The position numbers were made by a program, and so were the translations under genes. A stretch of 64,000 nucleotides of DNA, from contig JAPLEJ010000040.1 in the NCBI GenBank assembly GCA_026391435.1, positions 106,554 through 170,553 of the forward strand. The letters run 5' to 3'. Under the pieces are notes generated by a model. That model saw only the letters and a list, made by a program, of their open reading frames with translations, was not told where the DNA came from and did no database searches. This document shows positions 54,789-62,821 of the stretch, one piece after another (position 1 is the stretch's first letter; each line of letters starts with the position of its first letter). Origin of the DNA: Bacteroidota bacterium (GTDB lineage: Bacteria; Bacteroidota; Bacteroidia; Chitinophagales; Chitinophagaceae).

Positions 54789-56402
54789 ATGGCCGAAGTT
54801 ATCTTAATGCCCCGTTTGAGTGATACAATGACCGAAGGTGTCATTGCCGCATGGCATAAAAAAGTGGGCGATACTGTGAATAAGGGCGATTTATTGGCCG
54901 AGATCGAAACGGATAAAGCAACCATGGAATTAGAAAGCTACCAACAAGGTGTGTTATTACACATAGGAACGCTTCGTGGTGGTAAATTACAAGTAAATGA
55001 TTTATTAGCTATTATTGGAAAAGAAGGAGAAGATATTTCCGCTTTAATTTCACAAAACACAAATAAAACGGCTGAAGTAGTTTCATCAGATAAGGTTGCT
55101 GAACAAATAATTCCAGTAGCTGCCAACGCTGATAAATCTACAATTGATATTAGCAAGATGGATGAAGTAGTATTGATGCCAAGATTAAGCGATACCATGA
55201 CAGAGGGCGTTATTGCTGGATGGCAAAAAAACGTAGGAGACCAAGTTAAAAAAGGAGAAATTTTAGCAGATATAGAAACCGATAAAGCAACTATGGAATT
55301 GGAATCCTATAAAGATGGGATTTTATTATATCAAGGAGCTAAAGCGGGCGAAAAAATATTAGTGAACCAATTGCTATGTATTATTGGTCAACCAGGATTA
55401 GATATCGATGCTATTGTAAAAGCAGTGGCAACTCCTAGTACTCAAGTTGCTGCTAATGCGCCTATTGTCAATGAAGCTCCTGCTCCAACTCAGTCAACAA
55501 CTGTTACAATGGCACCTAACACTGCAGCACCATCAACAGTAGTGAATGAGGGCCGCATCTTTGCTTCTCCCTTAGCTAAAAAAATTGCAAAGGAAAAAGG
55601 AGTGGATTTAAAGTTTGTGAAAGGATCTGGTGAGCATGGAAGAATTACAAAAACAGATTTGGAGCATTATACTCCTTCCAATACAAGTTCAACTTTTGTA
55701 CCAACTGCGCCATTGGGGCAAGTAAGCTTTGTTGATACTCCAGTTTCGCAAATGCGAAAAGTGATTGCTAAGCGTTTAAGCGAGAGCTTATTCACAGCAC
55801 CCCATTTTTATTTGACAATGAAAATAAATATGGATGCAACAGTGGAAGTGCGCACTTTAATGAATGAAACTTCACCAGTCAAGATAAGTTTTAATGATTT
55901 TATCGTAAAAGCGGTAGCACTTTCTTTAAAACAACATCCTAAAGTAAACAGTAGTTGGTTAGGTGAAGTGATTCGCGCAAATCATCATGTGAATATTGGT
56001 ATTGCTGTTGCAGTTGAAGAGGGTTTATTAGTGCCTGTGTTGCGTTTTGCTGATGGTTTGTCTTTAGCTCAGATTAGTGTTTCTGTAAAAGAGTTTGCAA
56101 AAAAAGCAAAAGACAAAAAATTGCAACCTGCAGATTGGGAAGGAAGCACATTCACCATTTCTAATTTAGGCATGTTTGGTATTGATCAATTTACAGCGAT
56201 CATCAATCCGCCAGATGCTTGTATTTTAGCAGTAGGGGGCATTGCGCAAGAGCCAGTCGTAAAAAATGGTCAAGTGGTTCCAGGTAATGTGATGAATGTA
56301 ACACTAAGTTGTGATCATCGCGTTGTTGATGGAGCGACAGGTGCTGCATTTTTACAAACTTTAAAAAGTTATTTAGAAACGCCCATTAAAATGTTTTTTT
56401 AA
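54789..56402 (+). CDS. Dihydrolipoamide acyltransferase (E2, pyruvate-type)
   Basis: A 537-residue E2 core protein. Two lipoyl domains (~1-77 and ~126-203) each carry the lipoyl-Lys in 'ETDKATMELESY'; the first lipoyl domain starts 'VILMPRLSDTMTEGVIAAW'. Ala/Pro/Thr-rich linkers follow, then a peripheral-subunit-binding domain (~258-296, 'ASPLAKKIAKEKGVDLKFVK', 'GHGRITKTDL'-like) and the catalytic domain with HxxxDG in 'SCDHRVVDGATGAAFL'. The architecture fits pyruvate dehydrogenase E2. E1 and E3 genes are not adjacent. Confidence 0.93.
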   Translation: MAEVILMPRLSDTMTEGVIAAWHKKVGDTVNKGDLLAEIETDKATMELESYQQGVLLHIGTLRGGKLQVNDLLAIIGKEGEDISALISQNTNKTAEVVSSDKVAEQIIPVAANADKSTIDISKMDEVVLMPRLSDTMTEGVIAGWQKNVGDQVKKGEILADIETDKATMELESYKDGILLYQGAKAGEKILVNQLLCIIGQPGLDIDAIVKAVATPSTQVAANAPIVNEAPAPTQSTTVTMAPNTAAPSTVVNEGRIFASPLAKKIAKEKGVDLKFVKGSGEHGRITKTDLEHYTPSNTSSTFVPTAPLGQVSFVDTPVSQMRKVIAKRLSESLFTAPHFYLTMKINMDATVEVRTLMNETSPVKISFNDFIVKAVALSLKQHPKVNSSWLGEVIRANHHVNIGIAVAVEEGLLVPVLRFADGLSLAQISVSVKEFAKKAKDKKLQPADWEGSTFTISNLGMFGIDQFTAIINPPDACILAVGGIAQEPVVKNGQVVPGNVMNVTLSCDHRVVDGATGAAFLQTLKSYLETPIKMFF

Positions 56403-56452
56403 TTGTTGGTCGTTCTAAAATAATAGAATAATGATCAGCTTTAACAGATATT

Positions 56453-56484
56453 AAAAACCCTAGCTTGAAAAAGCTAGGGTTTTT
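56453..56484. terminator. Bidirectional terminator with GAAA tetraloop
   Basis: A perfect 14-bp stem AAAAACCCTAGCTT / AAGCTAGGGTTTTT (56453-56466 with 56471-56484) closed by GAAA. It separates the convergent E2 and metalloprotease genes. Confidence 0.88.
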
Positions 56485-56511
56485 GTTTTAATTCGAGTCT
56501 CTCTTCCATAT

Positions 56512-58914
56512 TTAATCAAGGTCGCATCCAATTGGAGCACCTGGAGGAATGGTTAATGGTTTTGGTAAACTTACTTTATCAGGGCTGTTGATACGATCGA
56601 TGGCGAATTGATAATGTGCATTATGTATAGCGTCGGTAATAACAAGACGCTCTAATTTTAATTTTAATTGTTTTAATCTTTGTTGAGCGATACTGCGCAC
56701 TTCATAATTAGCATCGGCACTTTGGCTTACTCCAATTAACCATTGTAATGTTTGTTGTTGTGTTTGTTGTTGAACGCTCCCTGCTAAGCCATTGGGAATA
56801 GGAGTGTACCAAGTATTTGCTAAAATGCCATCTAATACATAGTCCCATCCTATGACACCCGCCCTTGCTTTGTTTTGAACCAAACGGTTGGCACGTTCTA
56901 CATTGAATAAAAAGCTTAATTCAAAGTCGGCTAATGTTTCGGCGGCACTTAATGCATCAAAACTCATTCCCGTTCTTTTTTCAAATAATTCACCTACTCC
57001 ATAAAATAATGGAGGACGTGGGGGAATTAATTTTAAAATATTTTCAGGGATGGTTAATATTTCCGCAGACAAACAATTTAATGCCGCTTTTAACGCTTTT
57101 TGTTGCATTTCATTAGATAGGATGCTTGGTTTTATTTGATTAACATCCCCTCGAACACTATAAGTATAATTGATACCCCCTATTAATTTAGTTACTGCTT
57201 CGTATTGATAGCGATGGTAATTATATAAGGGTACTAATACATCTTCGAGTTTTGAAAGAGGCGTGCCATTCGGAATGGCTTCCTCGCCAAATTGGGACAA
57301 TGATTTTTTTCTTACATCAATGACTTGTTTTAAACCTACTACTGCATCTGGTTGAATATCCCACAAATGGGCGTTTGGATGAAAGCCACTTGCAGAACGA
57401 GCATCTGCATCTGCTATAAATTGCAAACCATTTTTAGAATTTTCGGTCAATAAGTTTTGTAATGCAGCTGATTCATCTGTTGCTTTATCAAAATCCTGAT
57501 AACCATACATGATGGCTCGTTTATCCCATTGACCTATTTCGTTGGTGTAAATGGTTGAAAAATCAATTTCTCCTTTTTCATTGACAAAAACATTGGGATG
57601 CGGATAATCCATTACAGAAGCGCGATCATTGAAACTTGATGCGTAATTGTGCTGCAGCCCTAATGTATGACCCACTTCGTGCGCTGCTAATTGTCTTAAT
57701 CTGTGTATAGCTGCTGTTCTCATTTTATCTGTGACAGGCTTTCCATTGATGTAGGGCGACAATAAAGATGTAAATATTAAATAATCCTGTCTCACTCTTA
57801 AGGATCCTAAAGTCACTTGACCTTTAATTATCTCACCTGTTCTTGGATCTGTAATAGAGGAGCCATAGCTCCAACCGCGAGTTGAACGGTGAACCCAATT
57901 AATCATATTATATCGAATATCCATAGGATCCGCACTATCGGGAAGTACTTTTACTTGAAATGCATTTTTATAACCAGCGGCTTCATAAGCCTGATTCCAC
58001 CATCTTGCACCTTCTAATAATGCAGTACGAATAGGCTCTGGGGTGCCATTATCTAGATAATATATAATAGGTTTTACTGCTTCACTTACTGCTGCACTTG
58101 GATTTATTTTATTTAAACGATGTCTACTAATAAACATTTTTTGAATGGGTGCACTGATATCACTACCATAATCAAAATAACTAATTCCAAAATATCCGCT
58201 TCGGATATCATATGGCCTTGGTTTGTAATTATTGTCTGGCAGGGCAACAAAGCTATGGTGCATTCTTAGTGTTAAAGCTTCGGTAGAAGGAGCTACTGTT
58301 TGTACAAATTTTCCAGCATCGGATCCACCCACAAAAGTAAGGATGGCTTCAAATTCTGAATTGAGGGGAAAGTTTTTTGTATTGTTGATGTAGATGGCAG
58401 AACGACCTTCATTAAGTATATAAGTACCTTGTTTCATTTTTCTTATTCTGTCGGCTGCATTATGGGCATCTCTTAAAAAAAATGGAGTGGCGTCTACTAA
58501 AACGGAATTGCCTTCCTCGGCTTCTACATTAAAACTAAATAAAATAGATTGTGCAAATGATTCGTTAACGGCTTTTTGTTCTCTTGGGTCATTAGTTTCA
58601 GCGCGGTAAGCAAGATTAGGTTGCGTCAGTAATACTTTTTTCCCAATTCGATTAAAATATACAATTCTAGTGTCGCCAATTTGTCCCCTGTCAAGTCCAA
58701 TGTCATTGGATCCTAGGCCTGCGGGAAGTGAGTTGACATATAAAAACGAAGTATTCCACTTGTCAATAACTAGGAAAATTTTTCCTTGTGCTGCATCCCA
58801 ATAATAATTAAAATACCCTTTACGTAATTCCATATTTTTAGTCTTATCCATTATGGAGTTGCTTTGCGCATGCAACATAAAAGGGAAACATAAAAGCAGT
58901 AATAAGTTTTTCAT
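56512..58914 (-). CDS. Secreted zinc-dependent metalloprotease (DUF5117/DUF5118 type)
   Basis: An 800-residue exported metallopeptidase. Signal peptide 'MKNLLLLLCFPFMLHAQS'. Residues ~30-290 form the large N-terminal domain typical of DUF5117/5118 proteins of Bacteroidota. The metzincin zinc site HExxHxxGxxH is in 'AAHEVGHTLGLQHNYASS' (about 411), with a Met-turn-like 'ASVMDYPHP' after it. The C-terminal third is helical and family-specific. Substrate unknown; it may process surface or environmental proteins. No T9SS sorting domain is obvious at the end, 'PPGAPIGCDLD'. Confidence 0.9.
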   Translation of the reverse strand: MKNLLLLLCFPFMLHAQSNSIMDKTKNMELRKGYFNYYWDAAQGKIFLVIDKWNTSFLYVNSLPAGLGSNDIGLDRGQIGDTRIVYFNRIGKKVLLTQPNLAYRAETNDPREQKAVNESFAQSILFSFNVEAEEGNSVLVDATPFFLRDAHNAADRIRKMKQGTYILNEGRSAIYINNTKNFPLNSEFEAILTFVGGSDAGKFVQTVAPSTEALTLRMHHSFVALPDNNYKPRPYDIRSGYFGISYFDYGSDISAPIQKMFISRHRLNKINPSAAVSEAVKPIIYYLDNGTPEPIRTALLEGARWWNQAYEAAGYKNAFQVKVLPDSADPMDIRYNMINWVHRSTRGWSYGSSITDPRTGEIIKGQVTLGSLRVRQDYLIFTSLLSPYINGKPVTDKMRTAAIHRLRQLAAHEVGHTLGLQHNYASSFNDRASVMDYPHPNVFVNEKGEIDFSTIYTNEIGQWDKRAIMYGYQDFDKATDESAALQNLLTENSKNGLQFIADADARSASGFHPNAHLWDIQPDAVVGLKQVIDVRKKSLSQFGEEAIPNGTPLSKLEDVLVPLYNYHRYQYEAVTKLIGGINYTYSVRGDVNQIKPSILSNEMQQKALKAALNCLSAEILTIPENILKLIPPRPPLFYGVGELFEKRTGMSFDALSAAETLADFELSFLFNVERANRLVQNKARAGVIGWDYVLDGILANTWYTPIPNGLAGSVQQQTQQQTLQWLIGVSQSADANYEVRSIAQQRLKQLKLKLERLVITDAIHNAHYQFAIDRINSPDKVSLPKPLTIPPGAPIGCDLD

Positions 58915-58938
58915 ATAATTTGTTTTAACATAAAAAAA

Positions 58939-58973
58939 ATCCCCTCAACACGAAAAATCGGAATGAGGGGATT
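58939..58973 (-). terminator. Terminator of the histone-H1-like gene
   Basis: A 10-bp stem AATCCCCTCA / TGAGGGGATT (58939-58948 with 58964-58973) followed by eight Ts on the minus strand, 25 bases after the gene stop. Confidence 0.82.
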
Positions 58974-58997
58974 AAGATATGAATTTTACCGCTAAAT

Positions 58998-59426
58998 TTA
59001 AGCAGTAGGTGTGTCAGTGGAAGGGACAGTGAAAAGTGTAGGTGCTACAACAGCTACTTCAACAACAACTGGGGCTGCTTTTTTAACTGTTTTCTTAGGG
59101 GCTACTTTTTTCTTAGGAGCTGCTTTTTTAGGAGCCGCCTTTTTAACAGCTTTCTTTGTTGTTTTCTTTGTTGCTTTTTTTGGAGCTACTTTTTTCTTAG
59201 GAGCTGCTTTTTTCGGAGCCGCTTTTTTCGTTGCTTTTTTAGGAGCTGCTTTTTTTACTGCTTTCTTTGTTGTTTTCTTTGTTGCTTTCTTAGGAGCTAC
59301 TTTTTTCTTAGGAGCCGCTTTTTTCGTTGCTTTTTTTACTGCTTTTTTAGGAGCTGCTTTTTTTACTGCTTTCTTAGGGGCTACTTTTTTCTTAGTAACT
59401 GCTTTTTTCTTGCTTGACTTTGCCAT
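58998..59426 (-). CDS. Lysine/alanine-rich histone-H1-like DNA-binding protein
   Basis: A 142-residue very basic protein. Residues ~1-118 are built almost only from K, A, P, T and V in AAPKK/KKAVKK-type repeats; a 28-residue block at 38-65 is repeated exactly at 75-102 (37-residue offset). Residues ~119-142 are a hydrophobic/Thr-rich tail 'VVVEVAVVAPTLFTVPSTDT'. It resembles eukaryotic H1 tails and bacterial H1-like proteins (Hc1/BpH1 type) that coat DNA without a folded domain. It has its own terminator. The opposite strand is open over the same stretch but reads as an Ala/Phe/Leu shadow and is not a gene. Confidence 0.82.
   Translation of the reverse strand: MAKSSKKKAVTKKKVAPKKAVKKAAPKKAVKKATKKAAPKKKVAPKKATKKTTKKAVKKAAPKKATKKAAPKKAAPKKKVAPKKATKKTTKKAVKKAAPKKAAPKKKVAPKKTVKKAAPVVVEVAVVAPTLFTVPSTDTPTA
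59121..59315. repeat. Imperfect 111-bp tandem repeat inside the histone-like gene
   Basis: The segments 59232-59315 and 59121-59204 encode identical 28-residue peptides and differ at few bases, with a period of 111 bases. Shorter 30-40 base sub-repeats (GGAGC[TC]GCTTTTTT type) run through 59085-59400. Confidence 0.8.
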
Positions 59427-59518
59427 GATGAATATTTAATTTTAGTTTGTAAAGTAGATTTGCATGAAATTACAATGTTTTATTGTAACAAAATAAAATC
59501 TATTCATCTATTTATTAA

Positions 59519-59526
59519 TAGATTTG
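59519..59526 (+). promoter_or_regulatory. Candidate -7 box (TAGATTTG), leaderless spacing
   Basis: Exact TAnnTTTG ending 4 bases before the ATG at 59531, the same spacing as at pyrD. No TTG at -33 spacing was found. Confidence 0.4.
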
Positions 59527-59530
59527 TAAA

Positions 59531-59896
59531 ATGAAAACACCAGTCACTTTGGTTTTAGGCGCATCGCCCAATCCTGATCGTTATAGTTTTTTAGCAACTA
59601 ATTTATTACATGAAAAGGGGCTATCTGTATATCCTTATGGTATCAAAAAGGGAATGATTGATGAAATTGCTATTTTAAACGAATGGCCTAGTCAAATTCC
59701 TATTGATACTGTGACATTATACCTTGGCGCAGCTGCTCAAACGGAATATTTGGATGCTATTATTGCCTTACATCCTCGTCGCATCATTTTCAATCCAGGT
59801 ACCGAAAATCCTTTGCTGGCTTCACTTGCAGCCAAGGAAGGCATACAAACCATGGAAGCTTGTACCCTCGTTTTATTGAGAACAGGCCAATATTAG
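59531..59896 (+). CDS. CoA-binding domain protein (YccU/COG1832-like)
   Basis: A 121-residue Rossmann-fold protein with 'VTLVLGASPNPDRYSFLATN' at the start (nucleotide/CoA-binding loop), 'YPYGIKKG', 'YLGAAAQTEYLDAIIALHPR' and 'IIFNPGTENP'. These match the stand-alone CoA-binding family. The role is unknown; homologues bind CoA. Its stop overlaps that of comM in a TTAG. Confidence 0.88.
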   Translation: MKTPVTLVLGASPNPDRYSFLATNLLHEKGLSVYPYGIKKGMIDEIAILNEWPSQIPIDTVTLYLGAAAQTEYLDAIIALHPRRIIFNPGTENPLLASLAAKEGIQTMEACTLVLLRTGQY

Positions 59897-61437
59897 TTTT
59901 TAAACTGACCCCAATTTGCTTTATCCAATGTTCTGTATTGAAGCGCCTCGCTAATATGACTTATTTGTATGTTTTTTTCGTCTTCTAAGTCAGCAATACT
60001 TCGACTTACTTTAATAATTCGGTCAAATGCCCTAGCACTTAACTGAAATTTTTCCATAGCTGATTTGAGTACTGCTTCCGCTTCGTTGCTAAGTGTACAA
60101 TACTTTTTTAACTGTATTTTATTCATTTGAGCGTTGGTGTAAGTTCCTATATCGTCCTTAAATCGATTACTTTGAATATTTCTAGCTTTAAAGACCCTTT
60201 CTGCAATGCTTTCTGAACTTTCTTCTTCCTTTGATGCCCTTAATTCATGATATAAGATAGGAGCCACTTCGATATGTAGGTCAATTCGATCCAATAATGG
60301 CCCAGATATTTTATGCATATACTTTTGAATGGAGGTAGGGCTACAATGACATTCTTTTTGAGGATGATTATAATAACCACAAGGGCAGGGGTTCATGGCT
60401 GCTATTAACATGAACCTTGCAGGGAAGCTGACACTCATTTTAGCACGTGCGATGCTAACAACGCCTTCTTCCATAGGCTGCCTTAATACCTCAATGACAG
60501 AACGATTAAATTCGGGCAGCTCGTCTAAAAATAATACCCCATTATGTGCTAATGAAATTTCACCAGGTTGAGGGTAGCTTCCGCCTCCGATAAGTGCGAT
60601 GGCGGATAAGCTGTGGTGGGGGTGTCTAAATGGGCGGTGGGTTAATAATTTATTCACTGCATCTAATTTGCCAGTGATGCTATAAATCTTACTGGTTTCA
60701 AGTGCTTCCATTTGATTTAATGGAGGTAAGATAGATACTAAGCTTTTGGCTAACATTGTTTTTCCTGCGCCCGGTGGACCAATCATAATAAGGTTATGGC
60801 TTCCTACGCTCGCAATTTCCAAGGCCCTCTTTACATGTTGCTGTCCTTTTACATCTGAAAAATTTGAAGGAGTGCTTTGTTTATTTTGAACCCAGTTTTT
60901 ATTTCTTTTTATAGGAGATACAGATGAAGGATTTCTAAAAAAATGGACGACTTCGGTTAAATGCGTAAAACAAAATATATCTAATTGTTCCACTAAGCAG
61001 GCTTCTGCAGCATTACCAACAGGTAGTAACATGCCTAAATAACCTTCTGCTTTTGCTTGCATGGCCATGGCAAGCACTCCTTTAATAGGATATAATTTTC
61101 CATCTAGTCCTAATTCACCCATCATGATATATTGATCTAATAAATGAATAGGGGTCACTTGTTCGGAGGCAGCTAAAATGCCTATAGCAATGGGTAAATC
61201 AAATGCGGCCCCTGTTTTTTTAAATTCAGCAGGTAATAAATTAATGACCAACTTGGTGCGCGGCATATGAAAGCCATTTGCTTTAATGGCACTTTCGGTT
61301 CGATCTAAACTTTCTTTGACAGAAGAGTCGGGAAGGCCTACTATGCAATAGCCCTGCCCCATACTTACATTCACTTCAATGGTAATCGTAATGGCCTCAA
61401 TGCCGACAAGGGCACTTCCTTTTGTTTTTACAAGCAT
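59893..61437 (-). CDS. YifB/ComM-family Mg-chelatase-like AAA+ ATPase
   Basis: A 514-residue AAA+ protein. ComM homologues are hexameric helicases that promote branch migration during natural transformation. An N-terminal Lon-substrate-like domain (~1-170, 'ITIEVNVSMGQGYCIVGLPD') precedes the AAA+ module with Walker A 'IGPPGAGKTMLAKSLVSI' (about 220) and Walker B 'GVLFLDELPEFNRSV'. A small Cys cluster 'NPCPCGYYNHPQKECHCSP' follows, then the C-terminal lid 'SARAFDRIIKVSRSIADL'. It is downstream of the MutS-like gene (44 bases) in a pyrC-mutS-like-comM series. Confidence 0.94.
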   Translation of the reverse strand: MLVKTKGSALVGIEAITITIEVNVSMGQGYCIVGLPDSSVKESLDRTESAIKANGFHMPRTKLVINLLPAEFKKTGAAFDLPIAIGILAASEQVTPIHLLDQYIMMGELGLDGKLYPIKGVLAMAMQAKAEGYLGMLLPVGNAAEACLVEQLDIFCFTHLTEVVHFFRNPSSVSPIKRNKNWVQNKQSTPSNFSDVKGQQHVKRALEIASVGSHNLIMIGPPGAGKTMLAKSLVSILPPLNQMEALETSKIYSITGKLDAVNKLLTHRPFRHPHHSLSAIALIGGGSYPQPGEISLAHNGVLFLDELPEFNRSVIEVLRQPMEEGVVSIARAKMSVSFPARFMLIAAMNPCPCGYYNHPQKECHCSPTSIQKYMHKISGPLLDRIDLHIEVAPILYHELRASKEEESSESIAERVFKARNIQSNRFKDDIGTYTNAQMNKIQLKKYCTLSNEAEAVLKSAMEKFQLSARAFDRIIKVSRSIADLEDEKNIQISHISEALQYRTLDKANWGQFKN

Positions 61438-61481
61438 TTTTTTGCTTGAACCTACTTTACATTCATGTTCTAGGTAAAGTA

Positions 61482-62810
61482 TTAATACTTGTTTTTAGTG
61501 ATCTCTTTTAACAGGTCAACCACCCCTTCTCGTTCTAAAATTAAATAGCCTAAGCGGTCTTGGCTTACCCCATTTTTTAACTGGTAATGAAAGACAAGTT
61601 CTTTTTGGCGCACTTCTGTTTCAAAATAATTAAATTGAATATTGGCATATTCCTTTAGGCCTTCACTTATTTCATATAAATGAGTTGAAATAATATATAA
61701 ACTGTTTCTCCAATTTTGTAAACCTTTGATCACTTCGCTACTACACTTCATCGCATCTTGAACATTCGTTCCTTTAAATAATTCGTCAATCAAAACAAAA
61801 TACTTTTTTCCATCCATTATTTTTTCAATGGTATTTTTTATTCTTTGTACTTCATTAAAAAAGTAGCTTTCCCCTTTGACTACATTGTCTGCAATATTTA
61901 GGTTGCTGATGAGCCCATCAAACAAGGTTAAACTTAATTTTTTTGCAGGCGCTCCGATGCCCACATGGGCTAGATATATAGCAATACCAATGGTTTTGAT
62001 AAAAGTGCTCTTGCCTGCCATATTCGCCCCCGTTAAAAAAAGTAAATTACTGTTTTGAGTAAGTGTCAAACTATTGTCAACGGCTTGGGCAACTAACGGG
62101 TGGATGGCCGATGCTATTTCCAGTGTAGGCGTTTCATTATTTAACCAAGTGGGGAAAACAAATTGATATTTTTGAGCAGCTACGGCCATGCTATAGTAAG
62201 CATCTAGCTCATAAAAACAATTTAATAATTCTAAGGTATTGTTTTTGTATTGGTATAAAAAAAAGTAGGATAAGGAAAGTAATTTTTGTGGATGTTTCAA
62301 ACTGTTTTGATCATTTAATTGAATCAAAGCGGGGTGACTTGTAAATTTTTTTATTTTTTCAACTAGGGATGTTACAATTGGATTTCCGTTTTGGATATCA
62401 AATAATACTAGCCATTGTTGGAGACTTTTATAAAATAAAATAAGGTGTTCTACTGAATAATGAATAAGCGAATAATCTGTAGCGTTGAAAAATTGGTACC
62501 AGTAAGCACCCGCAAAACTTATTTGAGTAGGTATTTTTATAAATCCGGTTTCAAAAAACTTTTCCATCACCAAAGTAGTACCATTGGTAATTTTCATTTC
62601 CTGAATAAAAGTAATTTCTTTTATAAATTGTTTAATGGCATCCTGCCTTTGCTCAATGGAAATAATCGAAGATAAAGGGTTAGAGAGGAATTGATCCATG
62701 CGCAATTTCCCCCCATTGGTTTTGCAAAAATTGAGGTAGGAGATAAGGCCCAGACTTTCGTCGCTATCAAATAAGCCAATATCTTTCAATGTAATTTTAT
62801 CTACCAGCAT
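61482..62810 (-). CDS. Short MutS-like ATPase without mismatch-recognition domain
   Basis: A 442-residue MutS-related protein. Residues ~1-240 correspond to the helical lever/clamp region; ~250-442 are the ABC-type ATPase with Walker A 'LTGANMAGKSTFIKTIG', signature region 'VVKGESYFFNEVQRI', Walker B 'YFVLIDELFKGTNVQDAM' and 'IISTHLYEISEGL'. The N-terminal mismatch-binding domain (with the Phe-x-Glu motif) and connector domain of MutS1 are absent, and there is no Smr endonuclease as in MutS2. Related short MutS proteins occur in Bacteroidota; their role is not known to me. It starts 11 bases after pyrC stops. Confidence 0.88.
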   Translation of the reverse strand: MLVDKITLKDIGLFDSDESLGLISYLNFCKTNGGKLRMDQFLSNPLSSIISIEQRQDAIKQFIKEITFIQEMKITNGTTLVMEKFFETGFIKIPTQISFAGAYWYQFFNATDYSLIHYSVEHLILFYKSLQQWLVLFDIQNGNPIVTSLVEKIKKFTSHPALIQLNDQNSLKHPQKLLSLSYFFLYQYKNNTLELLNCFYELDAYYSMAVAAQKYQFVFPTWLNNETPTLEIASAIHPLVAQAVDNSLTLTQNSNLLFLTGANMAGKSTFIKTIGIAIYLAHVGIGAPAKKLSLTLFDGLISNLNIADNVVKGESYFFNEVQRIKNTIEKIMDGKKYFVLIDELFKGTNVQDAMKCSSEVIKGLQNWRNSLYIISTHLYEISEGLKEYANIQFNYFETEVRQKELVFHYQLKNGVSQDRLGYLILEREGVVDLLKEITKNKY

Positions 62811-62821
62811 AAAAATTACTT

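Noticed and set aside
59011..59439. Open frame on the plus strand opposite the histone-like gene, rich in Ala, Phe, Leu and Thr
   Set aside because: It is the antisense of a Lys/Ala/Pro repeat gene; the repeat composition leaves stops out on both strands. The minus reading makes a sensible basic protein with its own terminator.
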